Shown here one piece after another: positions 35,728 to 48,800 of a stretch of 64,000 nt of DNA. Location of the stretch: positions 29,979,698 to 30,043,697 of the forward strand of contig NC_083577.1 of NCBI RefSeq assembly GCF_027579695.1, written 5' to 3'. Origin of the DNA: Neoarius graeffei. Its lineage: Eukaryota; Chordata; Actinopteri; Siluriformes; Ariidae. Within the stretch, counting starts at the first letter, position 1. Each line of letters begins with the position of its first letter. A program made the position numbers and the translations under genes. The notes below the pieces were generated by a model. It saw nothing but the letters and a program-made list of their open reading frames with translations. It did not search any database and was not told the origin of the DNA.

Positions 35728-36010
35728 ACAGTGCCCTTCACAATTATTGGCACCCCTTGTAAAGATGAGTGAAAAGGGTTAGAAAGAAATCCACCTTTTC
35801 GTGAAATCGCTTCATCTCACGCTGAAAAAATGAGGAAAAATCCAACGTTTAACTGAACTAAATTTATTCAGAGAAAAACAAATGACTTATCAAGAAATAA
35901 TTATTTTCAACAAAAAAGTTCCACAATTATTGGCACCCCTGGAAAGTATAGCGAACACAGTGTAACTGAAGCATGTTTCCCATTAAAATTGTACATTTTT
36001 TAGTTGATTG
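35728..36010 (+). repeat. Tc1-like terminal repeat fragment
   Basis: ACAGTGCCCTTCACAATTATTGG... with CACAATTATTGGCACCCC repeated about 200 bp further in, a structure seen in the IR/DR ends of fish Tc1-like elements. The opposite end is missing. Confidence 0.5.
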
Positions 36011-36019
36011 GAGTGTCGG

Positions 36020-36705
36020 AACTTTCAAGCTGTAATCCATGATTTCCTGAGTCTATTACGTGACAACAGTTTTTCGAAGTACTCCCGAGCCCATGTGGCT
36101 GTATTTGTCATATTAGCATGACAGTTTCCCAGTCAGTGCCGCCTGAGGGCTCGAAGGTCACGCACATTCAACAGTGATTTCCGACCTTTATGCACTGTGA
36201 TGTCTCCGAATTCCCTAAAACTTTTCAAAATGTTATGTACTGTCGTTTTTGAAAGAGCTAAATTCTCTGTAACCTTGCATTGAGAATGTTTTTTTTTTTA
36301 TAACTAGCAATTCTCTCTCAAATTTTGGCACAAAGAGTGAGCCACAGCCCATCCTTGCTTGCAAAGACTGAGCTTTTGGTGCTGCTCCTTTTATACCCAA
36401 TCATGTTACCCATTAAGCTCCTTATTGTGAAATCTTCCAAAATGGTGTTACTTGAATATCCTATAAACTTTTCAGTCTTATTTTGTCTCCATCCCAACTT
36501 TTTTTTAATGTGTTGCAGGCATCAAATTCAAACTTCATTTATATTTACAAAATAGAATTAAGTTTGTCAGTAAAACTATTAAAAATCTTTTCTTTGTGCT
36601 TTTGTCAGTTAAATAAAGATACACATGAATTAACAAATCACAGATTTTTGTTTTTATTGCATTTTGGAAAATATCCCTACTTTTCTGGAAATGAGGTTTG
36701 TATTT
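36020..36705 (-). pseudogene. Second degenerate Tc1-like relic
   Basis: On minus the sequence parallels the start of the Tc1-like element at 27159-28405 (for example GGTCGGAAATCACTG...CTTCGAGCCCTCAGGCGGCA). It retains the CCCAACTTTTTTT repeat and a diverged end near 36690. Only the N-terminal coding part remains and it is badly decayed. Confidence 0.55.
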
Positions 36706-37250
36706 TTAAAAAAATTTTTGAAAAATGCTACAACTGACCCCCTTCTATAAAACAGTTAATGCAACATAATATCAGACAATATTATACAAATATGATGAAT
36801 ATCATTTGCCATTCAATATTGGTAAATATTTTCCATTTATGATCATCAACATCTTGTATCAGTTGTAGCACTACAGGATTTGCATCAACTGTGTTATGTA
36901 GAGTAAATATTATTAAAAACTATAAACTCACTCAGTACAGTATGTGACTATTTGCCATTGCGCTGTTTCCTGTGGGTGTCTTTCTTATTCAGGTCTGAGG
37001 ATAAGGTGCAGTATCATTTGCTGTTTATAAGAGCTTATAACTCTTCTGACTGAGATCCAGTTCATCCCACTGATGATTAGAGCATTCTGGGTCTTGTGTC
37101 CGAAACTGCAAGATCGACTTTAAATGATTCCAGAAGTGAAACATTATTTTCAGTTCAAAAGAGTGAAATTCATAACTGGATAAATTTGTCCCAAAATTAC
37201 AGTTAATTCTCAGTGCTTAAACATAAGTAAGTGCCGTGTGCTGTTTCTGA
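36706..37250. other. Upstream flank of TRIM gene 2
   Basis: AT-rich sequence with no gene recognised. Homology to the TRIM gene 1 locus begins only at about 37257 (GAGGAGTGTAACAGGTC), so the duplication boundary or a later break lies there. Confidence 0.5.
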
Positions 37251-37571
37251 TGTAACTGAGGAGTGTAACAGGTCATAATGTGTCTCTCGAAAACTCCTCC
37301 TATTAAGGAAGTGCCAAGTCTGACACGACTGAAGTCCTTCATTTACAGCCTGCAGTGTTCTGCTCTGGTGAGTTGAGATTTATTCTCAGTTTAGGGAGAA
37401 ATCCGAGTCTCATTTTCAGCACAGTGAAAGGAAGTGATGATTAACTGAACCTACAAAGTCATCTATTTAGCTTTAAAGAAACCTGAAATCAGGGTGTGAT
37501 TACTTTTCACAGAAGTGACAGTGAAACTCTGAGCATTTGGACGAGAGAGAACAACAACAGCAGCAAACAAA

Positions 37572-40500
37572 ATGGCTTCTAAGTTTTCAGAGGAGGATTT
37601 CTCCTGTCCTGTGTGCTGTGAAATCTTCAAGGATCCTGTTCTTCTGCACTGCAGTCACAGTGTGTGTAAAGTGTGTTTGCAGCAGTTCTGGGAGACCAAA
37701 AGATCCAGAGAATGTCCTGTTTGTAGGAGGAAGTCATCTGTGGCTGAGCCTCCCATAAACCTGGCCTTAAAGAACCTGTGTGAGACTTTCTTACAGGAGA
37801 GAAGTCCGAGATCTTCATCAGGGTCTGAAACAGTCTGCAGTCTACACAGTGAGAAACTCAAACTCTTCTGTCTGGATCATCAACAGCCGGTGTGTGTGGT
37901 GTGTCAGACTTCAAGAAAACACACCAACCACAAATTCTGCCCCATTGATGAGGCAGTAACAGACTGTAAGGTAAATAAAATGGACATATGAACTCGTGGG
38001 TCACATGTGAACAAATGCTGTTGTTCATAACTATGACAATTACTTTGTAATCAATTTAGTTCATCTGAGTTCAAATAATATCAAAAACACAGAGACTCCA
38101 AGCAGCGTGTTAATTTATTTCAGGAGAAGCTCAAAACTGCACTGAAGCCCCTACAGGAGAAACTGAAGGTCTTTAAAAACTGTAAACGAAAATGGAGTCA
38201 GACTGCAAAACATATAAAAGTTAGAATCAATAACATGGGTTTGATATAATTATATTTTGTTTCATTGCATATTCAGTTATGTTTCATTTGATTTTCTCTT
38301 CACTGTAGATTCAGGCCCAACACAGAGCGTCAGATTAAGGAGGAGTTTGAGAAGCTTCACCAGTTTCTACGAGATGAAGAGGCAGTCAGGATCACTGCAC
38401 TGAGAGAGGAAGAGGAGCAGAAGAGTCAGATGATGAAGGAGAAGATTGAGAAGCTGAGCAAAGACATATCCTCTCTTTCAGACACAATTGGAGCCATAGA
38501 AGAGGAGATGAGAGCTGAAGATGTTTCATTCTTAGAAGTGAGGATCATTTAGTCAGTATTTATACTGTGAGAAAGTAAAACTTCTTTCCATCATCAGAAA
38601 CGTCACATTTCAGTGGTGTAAAAATGTAAATCATATCCACTGATATTTGCTTTGTTGTTTTACAGAACTACAAGGCCACAGTGAAAAGGTGAGTGATGTG
38701 CTTCCTGTCTCTCTCATTCTCTGGGTTTCTGAATCCAAACCCACAGCAACACTGACTCCTGAATGTTTTTGCAGAGCCCAGAGCACACTGCAGCATCCAG
38801 AGGAGCTTTCAGGAGCACTGATCCATGTGGCAAAACATCTGGCCAACCTGCAGTTCAGAGTCTGGGAGAAGATGCAGTACACCGTCCAATACAGTAAGAC
38901 AATGGCTTAGGTTTGGTATTAACATTGGTGGGGACATAAACCCAATGCCAACCCCCAGTGGCGCCAACTTCAGGTCAACATTATAGAGTCGCAATATTTT
39001 GCTCTGTTGTGTTCCACCAAAAGAGTATCCATCATCTCTCCAAAGTCCAGACTTTTAAAATTTGAAGTTCAGAACTGTAATAATTCATGAATAATAATAA
39101 TAGGCAGTTCATTGGGCAGCATGGTGGTGTAGTGGTTAGCACTGTCGCTTCATAGCAAGAAGGTCCTGGGTTCAAGTCCAGTGGCCGGCAGGGGCCTTTC
39201 TGTGTGGAGTTAGCATGTTCTCCCCGTGTCTGCGTGGGTTTCCTCCAGGTGCTCCAGTTTTCCCCCACAGTCTAAGCACATGCAGGTTGGGCTAATTGGT
39301 GGCTCTAAACTGACTGTGAATGTGAGTGTGAATGGTTGTTTGTCTCTGGGTCAGCCCTGTAGAACAGGATAAGCAGCTACAGATAATGGACGGATGGATG
39401 CAATTAATTTGATTAATTGCAAATCTTGCATGTGATGATTAACTCAATCTACCAATTTGCAAATGTGTTTTACAAGCGAATAACGCATTGACTGTCGGGA
39501 GGGTGTATGTTCCTTTCCCTCATAAATGGAAGTAAAACACATCCGGAGCCTTAAACACTGCGTTCCATGAGGCTGGCAGGGGGAGTCGGCTCTCTTCTGT
39601 GGGATCTTCCACTAGTTTTAGAATGCTAGTTTAAGCTGATATGTGATTGATCTAATGGTAAAACAGGACAAAGGCTCTAGAACAGGGCTTTTCAAAGTGT
39701 GGAGCGCGCCTCCCCTACGGGGGTGCCAGAGTTCTTCAGGGGGGGCGCAATGTGAGGAAAAATAAACCAGAATAAGTTACTATTGCGGACATTTAGCGAA
39801 CTTCAGCTAGCCTTTGCCAGAGACAAAATGGATCGATTTTTAGTACCTAAAGCTACAGTGAGTGAGGAGTCTGTGCCAAGCAAAAAAAGAAGGAAGTATG
39901 ACCACGATTATTTAAAGTTTGGATTTTCATGGACTGGATCTGAAGATGCTCCACTGCCACAGTGTGTTGTCTGCCAAGAGGTGCGAGCTAACGATGCTAT
40001 GAGATGTTTAAAATGTGTAAAACAAGATGTTTAAAAAAAAGCACAGATGTTTAAAATGTGTAAAAAAAAAAAGATATTTTTAAAAAGCACAGATGTTTAA
40101 AATATGTAAAAAAGAGGTTTTAAAAAGCACAGATGTTTAAAATGTGTAAAAAAAAGAGGTTTTTAAAAAAGCACAGATGTTTAAAATGTGTAAAAAAAAA
40201 AAGAGGTTTTAAAAAAGCTCATATGTTTAAAATAAAAAAATAAAAATGTGTACAACAACCATTATTTTTTTGAAATACGAATGGAACCTGAAGTATCTGG
40301 GATAGGCTCCAGCTTGCCTGCGACCCTGTAGAACAGGATAAAGCGGCTAGAGATAATGAGATGAGATGAGACATTAAGTATAGCAACAATAAAAATTGCA
40401 AGTGTGGGGCGCTGTTGTTTATTTGCTCTGTGAGGGGGGTCTGACTCTCCCACACTCTGAAACCCCTGCTCTAGAACCTTTTTGACACGTTGAAAGGCTA

Positions 40501-41547
40501 CAATTTTACTTGGCAACAGAATGTATCTGAATTCTGATTGGTTGTTGTATCTGAATTCTGATTGGTTGTTGTTATATTATTGGCCTTCTGTTGTCTTGAG
40601 CCCAGAGCGGAGGGGGGGAGGGGGAGGAGGGAGTGACAGGGTTCTACAGAGAAAAGTTTTTGCCCCCGCTTTCAAATGAAGCCCCTCGAGAACCAATCAG
40701 TTCAGCGGATGTGTGTTCTCGGTATGGGACGTTTTCAAAAGAGAGGCGGGAGGAACCAAACATTTCTGATCCAGAAGGCGGAGGCTGTTTTGCTTATTAC
40801 ATGAAAATGTTTGAGAGCGAATATTCATGAGGGAATTTTGCATGCTGTTTCACCCAGTGGAAACCTACAGGAACCATTTGTGTACCGCGATTTTTTTTCC
40901 TCAATCAGAAATATCGGTCGGGACACGCCCATACCGTCCATACCCAATTCTACACCTCTGCAGTAAGACTCTTAATTCTGTGTGTGTGTGTGTTTTCAGC
41001 ACCTGTAACTCTGGACCCCAACACTGCTCATCCTAAACTCATTGTATCTGATGATCTGAAAAGTGTGAGACGCAGCGATGAGGAACAGAAACTTCCTGAT
41101 AATCCAGAGAGATTTGATGATGAATATCTGTGTATCCTGGGATCTGAGGGCTTTAACTCAGGGACACACTGCTGGGATGTGGAAGTTGGAGACTGTACAG
41201 TGTGGATTGTGGGTGTGATGACAGAATCTGCTCAGAGGAAGGGGGAGATATTCTCCAGAAGTGGAATCTGGGGTGTGGTGTATTATGATGATGAATATGG
41301 CGCAATTTCAACACCAGATACAGGCACTCATCTCTCAGTAGCACAGAAACTCCAGAGGATCAGAGTGAAGCTGGACTGGGACAGAGGAAAACTGTCATTC
41401 TCCGACCCTCTCACTAACACACACTTACACACTTTCACACACACATTTACTGATAAATTACTGCCAGTCCTAGGTGTTGATCATAAAGAATCTCCTATAA
41501 AGATCCTCCCACTTGAGTGCTCTGTAAGAGTGAATCAGATCAGTTAG
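37572..41547 (+). CDS. TRIM35/A33-like E3 ubiquitin ligase gene 2
   Basis: Exons: 37572-37970, 38124-38219, 38309-38537 (or from 38334), 38666-38688, 38775-38893, 41000-41547. RING at residues about 11-55 ([21 protein letters not shown]), B-box about 90-130 ([13 protein letters not shown]...H), coiled coil ([28 protein letters not shown]), then PRY ([15 protein letters not shown]) and SPRY ([30 protein letters not shown]). From the usual acceptor exon 3 stops early, being 2 nt short of the family phase. From the AG at 38332-38333 the whole gene stays open: 1389 nt, 462 residues. Whether splicing uses that site decides if the gene works. It is a tandem duplicate of gene 1, with the same intron-5 SINE and hAT. 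Expected role: cytosolic RING ligase with a SPRY target-binding domain. Confidence 0.75.
39114..39399 (+). mobile_element. Older V-SINE in TRIM gene 2 intron 5
   Basis: Orthologous to the copy at 7581-7870 (same site, same ATGGACGGATGG tail). A duplicate of an insertion that predates the TRIM duplication. Confidence 0.8.
39683..40468 (+). mobile_element. hAT (Charlie-like) in TRIM gene 2 intron 5
   Basis: Same insertion as 8156-8712, with the same CTCTAGAA duplication (39675-39682, 40469-40476). Here the N-terminal coding remnant reads [14 protein letters not shown]...[14 protein letters not shown] through a CxxC. The copy is longer because of about five tandem AAAGCACAGATGTTTAAAATG units (40020-40210) and a SINE tail fragment. 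Confidence 0.85.
40296..40371 (+). mobile_element. V-SINE 3' end fragment inside the hAT
   Basis: TCTGGGATAGGCTCCAGC...GATAAAGCGGCTAGAGATAATGAGATGAGATGAG-type sequence inserted relative to the homologous hAT in gene 1. It is a heavily 5'-truncated SINE that arrived after the TRIM duplication. Confidence 0.8.
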
Positions 41548-41621
41548 CATTGATGTTGTTTTATTCCAGTTCATTAATAAAATACTGCAGATTAAAAGAT
41601 TAGTGTTCTTTGTGTCAGTCT

Positions 41622-41648
41622 CCCCCCCCCCCCCCCCCCCCCCCCCCC
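41622..41648 (+). repeat. 27-base poly-C tract in TRIM gene 2 3' flank
   Basis: Twenty-seven consecutive C residues where gene 1 has TTTTTTCCCCC (near 9846). A copy-specific expansion. Confidence 0.9.
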
Positions 41649-41889
41649 TTTTGGAAACCCTGAAGCACACTGATTTTTTTTTTTCAGGTGAATCAACTCA
41701 AAATATTGACAGAATATCTTGAAATAATGAATTAACTCAAATAATAAGATATCTTAAAATATATTATGGCATATTTTGAAAGCACAAGGAAGTCAAAATA
41801 ATAAGTGAAATAATGACACACTGTCTTGAAATAAGAAGGCATTAACTCAAAATAATGACTTAGCGTTTAATTAAAATCACAAAAGTGTG

Positions 41890-42422
41890 TTTAAATGCAG
41901 AATGAGCTGAAAAGTATTTTATTTATGTTTTAAATAGTTTAAATAAACCGAGAATTTGTTTCTTAGTTTATTCTCAGTAAATGTCTTTACTGTATTTGTA
42001 CTTGTTTGCATTTGCTGTTAATCTTGGATTTTGTGTGTGTGTGTGTGTGTGTCTGTAACTGTGCAGTGGAGGAGAATTCAAGCTCTAAGTTTCCCTCCAC
42101 CAGCAGTTTGTGGTTTTGTAAAGATCAGATGGATTTGTATGTTAATGCTGCATTAGGTGATGATTCACAAGTTCAAATCAGTTCTGAGTGAAATAAATTC
42201 ACTTTGTTCATGCTGATATTAAAACTGTTAATCTGCATAATGGGACAATTAAAATATGCACAAATAAATATATCTGTAATCTGTGTAATGTTTATTATTA
42301 ACAGTTAAAATGTTCATGATATGGATGTTTATTTATTTGTACAGATGTGTGCAGGGGTTGTTGTTATTTACATGATTAGTATCAGGGATGTGTTCAGTTT
42401 AATGTGTGTGTAAGTGATCACT
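41890..42422 (+). repeat. TRIM gene 2 3' region (recurrent unit)
   Basis: Matches 10120-10650, including the short GT run near 42033 and GTGCAGTGGAGGAGAATTC. It is cut at AAGTGATCACTGA by a hAT-like end. Confidence 0.75.
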
Positions 42423-42536
42423 GACTACGTTTACATGCACATCCAAATCGAGCTGCTGTCGGTAATCGAGCTGAAGGTCCCAGCAGGGTGCCAGAGAAAT
42501 CCAATCCTACATGCACACAATGAAATCGGGCTATTG
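42423..42536 (+). repeat. Left end of hAT-like element (CTACGTTTACATGCAC family)
   Basis: Close match to 57194-57306, the left end of the nested element set. Here it is cut off after about 114 bp where copy B begins. The remainder is not found on the far side of copy B. Confidence 0.65.
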
Positions 42537-42538
42537 TA

Positions 42539-43362
42539 TGAAGGTAGGATAGTGCCATATATCCCAAGAAGAGCAGACTATGATTTGCACTTGTAAAACC
42601 CGTAATTCGCAACTTGTGAATGCGCATCTCAGAGTTTGTAAGTGTAACTTCAGATCCACACATCTGCAAATAGCAAACTGCAAGCATATTTCACAACTTG
42701 TGAAAGCGCATCTTCGAATTTGCACTTGTAACTTCAGATCTGCAAAGCTGCACAACAGGATTTGCATGTGCAGGTTCCTATTTGCTCGCTCAGTTGCGTC
42801 ATCCTTCTCACGTGATTTTTGGCACGATTCACTCGGATGGATTTGAAGGAAACGATTTGCGCGCAGAGACCAGGAATGCCTGTTCTACCACTTTTGTCCA
42901 GGAGGTGGCAGTGTGGTTATTGGCCCTGCAAAGTCGTATATAGGGATAATATCTCAATAAACGGCTCTGTGGCCATGAATCTTGGTCTGCGACACGGCGC
43001 CACGAAAGCATGGAGGGAAGAGGTGTTCAACAACGTGTAAGTAACATTATGGTTTAAATGTCTTATAGTTAACTAACTCTGTAATATACACGGTTAGTGA
43101 AATTATCCTATTTGAGGTAATGTGCACGTAAAAGCAGCCTTGAAGAATGAGGTAATTAGGCTATCTTGACAGGCTAAGTTGGCTAACTATATTGTAATAC
43201 ACGTGTAGTAACATTTACAGTTAGCGAAATTATCCTAATAGAGGAAATTTGCGAGCGATACAGCTTGAAGAGTGTAGGTAGTTATCTTGAGAAGCTACGT
43301 TAGCTAACTGTATATAGTAGGCTAACGTTTCACAGCAGTGGCGGGCTGACCATCGGGAGCAC
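42539..43362 (+). repeat. Left terminal inverted repeat of copy B
   Basis: Contains iterated ACTTGTGAA / TTTGCACTTGTAA / CTTCAGATC motifs (42580-42780), then a GC-rich part with CAATAAACGG, the start codon at 42975 and a donor after 43034. All of it is repeated in inverted orientation at the right end. It probably holds transposase binding sites and a promoter. Confidence 0.85.
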
Positions 43363-45578
43363 TCCTGGTGGCCTGACAGTTAGCCTGATTTAAACAGTCA
43401 ACTTCACCAGCAATAATATAGTAAGCAATTAAACACACCTATGACAATGGGCAACATTGGATTGTGGTATATTAAAACGCGCTGCCTGTCTTTGGGCTGC
43501 ACAGAGTATCCGCCTCCACTGAGAGAGGAGCGGAGCAGTATTATTTTTTCCTGAGTGCTGCAGTGACTATTGGCGGCTTTCCCTCCTGTTTTTCAGGGAA
43601 AAAACGATATTCAAACAGAGAACTTAATTGACATAAGGAGAGACCATTTTTAAATCTATTTTGTACATCATTTTCCCCTAGACATATAAACATGTTTATA
43701 CGACTATGGTTTTTCGATATTTTCTCCGCTGTCCATGATTTGTCAGTCAATAGTTATTTGGCTACCGGTACTTTACTACTGTTATTGTTACCATTCATAA
43801 GCGCATTGATATGGAACGGTGATTACTTTTTTGGGGACTACTTCAAAGGTAGGCCATTTATACGACGTTAATGGCCACCCCATCAGCCAATCAAGGAAGA
43901 GAATCCCATTGTTAAGGGAGATAAAAGTGATGCAGAACCTATGTATGTTTGCTAAGTGCCTTTCATGTATAGTACAATAACAATGGAAAATTGTCTTTTA
44001 TTTACAGGCACTGTTGCGTCATGTCCTTCAAAGACTGCTTACACGCCTGGAACATGTCCTGCAACAGCCACACCTGGACATGGACTTCATGCAGTTTGTA
44101 TGTTGTCAGGAGAGAGTTTTTCTCAGTGCCATAGCAGGTCAAGTCACTATTCCAGCAGAGGTAATTGCAGGAATAGATGAACTGGACCGTACGATCAACA
44201 CTGAGATTGATCAAGAAAAAGTAACAGCATTGAGTATGGAGCAAGGTGCAAGAGGGCGCCCAAAGACACTCATTTCTGACGAGCAAATAAGCAGCCTGTT
44301 GGAGTTGTCGTTCCCTGTACCGACAATTGCTGATTTACTTGGGGTGTCCATCAGAACAGTGCGTCGGCGGATGGAGGAGTTCAACCTTAGTGTTAGGGCC
44401 TCCTACAGCAACCTCTCAAATGAGCAGCTTGATGGGATTGTGTCTGAGATTAAAACCAGGATGCCACGTGCAGGATACCGCATGATGAAAGGGGCATTGG
44501 AGGCAGAAGGACACAAAGTGCAGTGGGATCGTATCCGAGCATCACTGCATAGGGTGGACACCCTTGGTGTGTATTCCTGCATGATAAACCTTGGGTGTGT
44601 GGTGAGACGGAGCTACTTTGTTCCGAGCCCAAGGTTTCTCATGCACATTGACACCAATCACAAACTGATCAGGTTAGTTTTTTTTTTGTTTAATCATGCC
44701 TGATGTTTAATTAAAAGTGGTGATATTCACAACCACCGAACTAAAGGAGTTTACATAACTGTGTGGAAGATAGTCAAAGGAGTTAAGTTGTAAGCAACTG
44801 GACTCCTTGTTGGAGCTTGAAGACCGTTCACCTTTTATCCCCAAGGCTTTTTCAGTTCTGGCCTGATGTTTGAAAACCAGGAATTATATCTCTGGATCAC
44901 TGGAGGTGTGAACCACACCCCTCATTTCCATGACAAAGGGGTCATGAGTTACCCATCAAGGTGTGAATTGGAGTGAGATAACTCCTGGTTTCCAACATCA
45001 GGCCAGAACTGAAGAATCCTTTTGGATAAAAGGTGAAATGTCTTCAAGCTCCAACAAGAAGCCCAGTTGCTTACAACTTAACTCCTTTGACTACCATGAC
45101 CGAATGAGAATCTACACAGACAGCTATAAGGTGCAATTTGCCATTCTGGCAAATGGATTTTTGTATTGTTCCACAGTCAAATTATGACACTCCTTTCTGT
45201 GCTCTTGAGACTGAAATAATGTACTGTTCTAAACCAGTTTTCCAACATAAAGATTTTTTTAGAGTGGAGAAGAAGACTGCACCTTTTTAAAATATACATT
45301 TTATCCCAAGATAGTGAACAAGTGTTTCACATGGGATCATGACTTTGTTTTAATATCACTTTCAGGTGTTAAACATTCCCCTGCTTGACTGGGAAAGCAG
45401 TGGACTGAGAACAGATCCAAACCCTGGGGTTACTGTGCCTTCAATTGCTTGCCCTTTGAGCAGTGCACAAATGGAGGAGTTGAAACAAAGGGTCAATCCA
45501 ACGGCTCCATCTTTGTCCTTTGGCACAGACCAGTACCTGGCAACTCTGCAAGCGGTGCAGAATATGCTTGCAAGTTAA
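42975..45578 (+). pseudogene. IS3-like (rve) transposase gene of copy B, core exons missing
   Basis: Exon 1 (42975-43034, 20 codons from MNLGLRHGATK) lies in the terminal repeat. Exon 2 (44008-44672) reads ALLRHVLQRLLTR, then an HTH (VPTIADLLGVSIRTVRRR), the IS3 OrfB-like HTH_21 block (AGYRMMKGALEAEGHKVQWD) and FLMHIDTNHKLIR with the first catalytic Asp. It ends in phase 2. The next recognisable exon (45366-45578) is the C-terminal tail (EELKQRVNPTAPSLSFGTDQYLATL) and starts in phase 0. The core exons seen in copy A (GCIDGFSRK, YLRAADNN, VRVDQGGENV) are absent, and a palindromic element occupies the gap. This copy should not make an active integrase. Confidence 0.75.
44770..45095. mobile_element. 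Palindromic element in transposase intron region
   Basis: About 50 bp at the left (AGTTAAGTTGTAAGCAACTG, GTTGGAGCTTGAAGAC) is repeated in inverted form at the right, with a second inverted block around GGATAAAAGGTGAA / CCTGATGTTTGAAAACC. The total is about 325 bp. It sits where the integrase core exons would be expected. Confidence 0.65.
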
Positions 45579-45835
45579 AATATTGTAGTTACCACAATGT
45601 TAATGTCCACTTTTGTTACTTAAATAAATAAACATGCTGATGTTTTACAGTGCTTTTAATGTTTTTTTTTCCCTTCTTCACTTTAGATGTTGACACACTT
45701 AACAGGCAGTGCTTCTACAAAGACAAAAACAGTCATTCCAGAGAACCTAAACCTTAAAAAATTGAATGAAATTACATGAAAGGTTGCATATACTGTAGAA
45801 AGTCAATCAAAATAACTTTATGCCTGTGTCACTTG

Positions 45836-48800
45836 TTATATGAGTCCAAATCCAGTGTTGCTTGTTTTGATGCACGCCTCTAGGTCCTTTTGAAACTGCC
45901 TGAAATCAGTGTAATGAGTGGGAAGACAGAGTGTTTCAAAACAAGTTGCTGCTCTTGGGTACTTTGATGAAGTCATCGCGACAATGAGTTCACGGGGCAA
46001 GACCTCCCATCCAGTCCAAAAACGCAGCAGTTCTTTCCAGTCATTGCTGGATGCTGCAGGTGAAAGACCAGATGTCTGTTGACCATACTTTACAAAATGA
46101 TGGATTCTTGAACAAATTGAAGTTGGGTGGTCTCTGTTTACATCCATGTCCAGTCATAATCAGTATTAGCTGCAGCATGTATATGGATGGTATAAGATAC
46201 TAATACTAAGACACTTAATACTGATTATGAGTGGACATGGACGTAAACCGAGAACAGTCAGACATTAACTGACAGCACGTTTACATGACAAAGTAAAATA
46301 TAGAAAATATTCTTTAGACGTTACAAATAACTGGTCACCTACCAGTCTCAATAAATTCACGAAGGTATCCTGTTATGCGACTTGTAGTCGCGACTGGACA
46401 TTCATCTTCAGAGTCGTCATCTGTAGCACTGGGCCAGGTAATTACACGTAGAATGGCCTTGAAACATTTTCAGAAGGTTAGAGTTAGATCTGAGATCAAC
46501 CACAGTTCCCCTTAAAGGCTATGCACTTGGCACTTAAGCATTTTTGTTTTACCTCTGAAGTCAATGAGGCATCCTTCTCCCTTGGAAAAATTAAGGGTAC
46601 CACATCAGGTTTTTCTGTCATGAGATGCCAGAGATGAGTCTCTTTTAGACCCTTGCGCAGTTGCTTCACTTGTCTGGTGGTGCGTCCAATGACCTTTAAA
46701 AATGAGAAATATTTTTATGTTAGGAATGCAGTGTCCTTGGTCCATGGATAACATCTTGTATAAAAGAAGGTTCGAGGAATTAGCTATCGACATGGCCATG
46801 AAACGGAACATCACTTAGTAAATGCTGTTGCTAAATGCTGTGATTGTGAATAATTTTATTTTTTCCATTAAAAACCCATATGAAACACATTTAAAATAGA
46901 ATTGAAATCCTGAAAATTAATTTATACATGTTAACAGGACTAATGTTGGTTAAAAATAAACTCGTTATCTGTTATGGCAGTCTTTTTATGTGGACAGATT
47001 TCTCCCCAAGGAACCCTAATGGGAAAAAATCTGTAATTGAGGCACAAGTGTTAAATGCCTAGACTAAGTGCACATTGAATCTTTTGCTCCATCTACAGTA
47101 CTGCTCTCTAGTAATACAGTAACTGCAAAGTAGGACTCACAGAATGAAGCATTTTTTCACATAACCATCTTCGGTTATTTTCAGTTACTCTGGGAAGGTC
47201 CCATGCAAAGGCCAAATTCTGAACACGCACTTTCTCTTGTTCTGATAGCTCTGATGTTCCATCAAGCTGTAAAAACAAACAATGCAAGCATGACATTTGG
47301 AAAATGTTCACCGTTTTGGACAATGCAAGGCCAACAGTTATTTCAACTCAACACACCAAAGTGATTGTTTCACGAATGTCAACATCTGGGCAGTCCTTTA
47401 TGATTACAGTTGCCACGTCAGGGCTTCCGCCAAGGAGGACGTGTAGTATTGCCTGGCTCATTCCCACAAAACCTGGGCCACCATGGAGAAAACTATGTCC
47501 CAGCATCCTTCCAGCCATCTGGAAAAGGTCGCTGTCAACGAGCAGTGATGACGAAGGAACCAAGTAGTCTGGCTCACCCTCAAAAAGCTGAGTGATATTG
47601 GCATTTCCTGCATTCAAAATGACAAATATACCAACCTTAACAGATGAACATTCTGTTCATTGAATACAATTCTTAAAACAAACAAACAAAAAAAAAATGC
47701 ACAGAATAAAATTATATTCACCACAGTTCAAAGAAAATCCTGATCTCAGCTTTTGCATGCAGATGGAGAAGAAACGGGTCACCCCCTCTCCAATAGCAGT
47801 GTCCCCTAGGATGGACATGAGAAGTGTTCAATTCAATTCAATAGAGCACATAATTTTTAAGTTTGTGTAATTCTTACCCTCCAATTTGCAATTCAATGGA
47901 CCTGCCCAGTTTTTTTGGTGTGCTTTATAGAATGCAACAATTGTCCTGTCCTGGTCTTCTGGGCTCTCTCTTAAATCCATCCTTAAACACAGTGGAGGTC
48001 CAGAGTCATGCGTTTTGAGAAGAGCCTCTCTGAACAGTATGGCAGCTTTAGCAGGGTCCAAGGCTACTTGCCACTCTGTTCATATAGTAGAGTGAGGAAA
48101 AATAAGTCAGATTGAATGTGTGTATCCCATAAATATTTTTTCCAATTACACTTGTTAACAAATCTTGTTATACCATCTGTAGTAGAATCAGTGGGTGCTG
48201 CTACTGAGAAACTTCTGGATGGACCTTCTAGGGCCTCCAACTGTGCCATCTGATGGATCAATGTCCCTAGTAGTATAAATACAACACAATGATTAATGTA
48301 ATTCTGACATTCACAAACCCGTTTCTTTTTCCAAAACAGTAAGTAGTCTCATGTCACTCTTATGGTAGCACATGTAAATAAAATGTTACTTCTGTAGGGT
48401 AAAAGATTGATTATAAATGTAGATAATATCCATGTTGTTACACTTGGTTCTTAGAACCCAGGTCTCCCAGGTGGTAATCTGTGGACAACCCACCAGTCTA
48501 CTGAGCTGAGAATGGTACGACTCAATAGCAGGCTAAGGAAAGTCTTTAGTGCATGGGTTTATTCCAATAGTAACTCAAGGCAAAAGCTCAGTTTCTCAAA
48601 CAGATAATTCCAGTTAGCACAGCAGGTCAACAGGAAAAGAATAGGCAAATCCAGTTCACAAAAAACACAGAAAATCCAAACAGATATATTCCACGAGGTA
48701 AGTTTAACAGGTAATCCAAAAGGTGAGTTCAGTCCACAAAAAGCACAGAAGATCCATAAGGCAAAACATAGGCAGAACAGGACATAGGTACTTCAGAACA

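Noticed and set aside
42580-42846. 88-residue frame (MICTCKTRNSQL...), present in both copy B ends
   Set aside because: It lies in the iterated subterminal repeat of the transposon. Conservation between ends reflects repeat identity and not coding.
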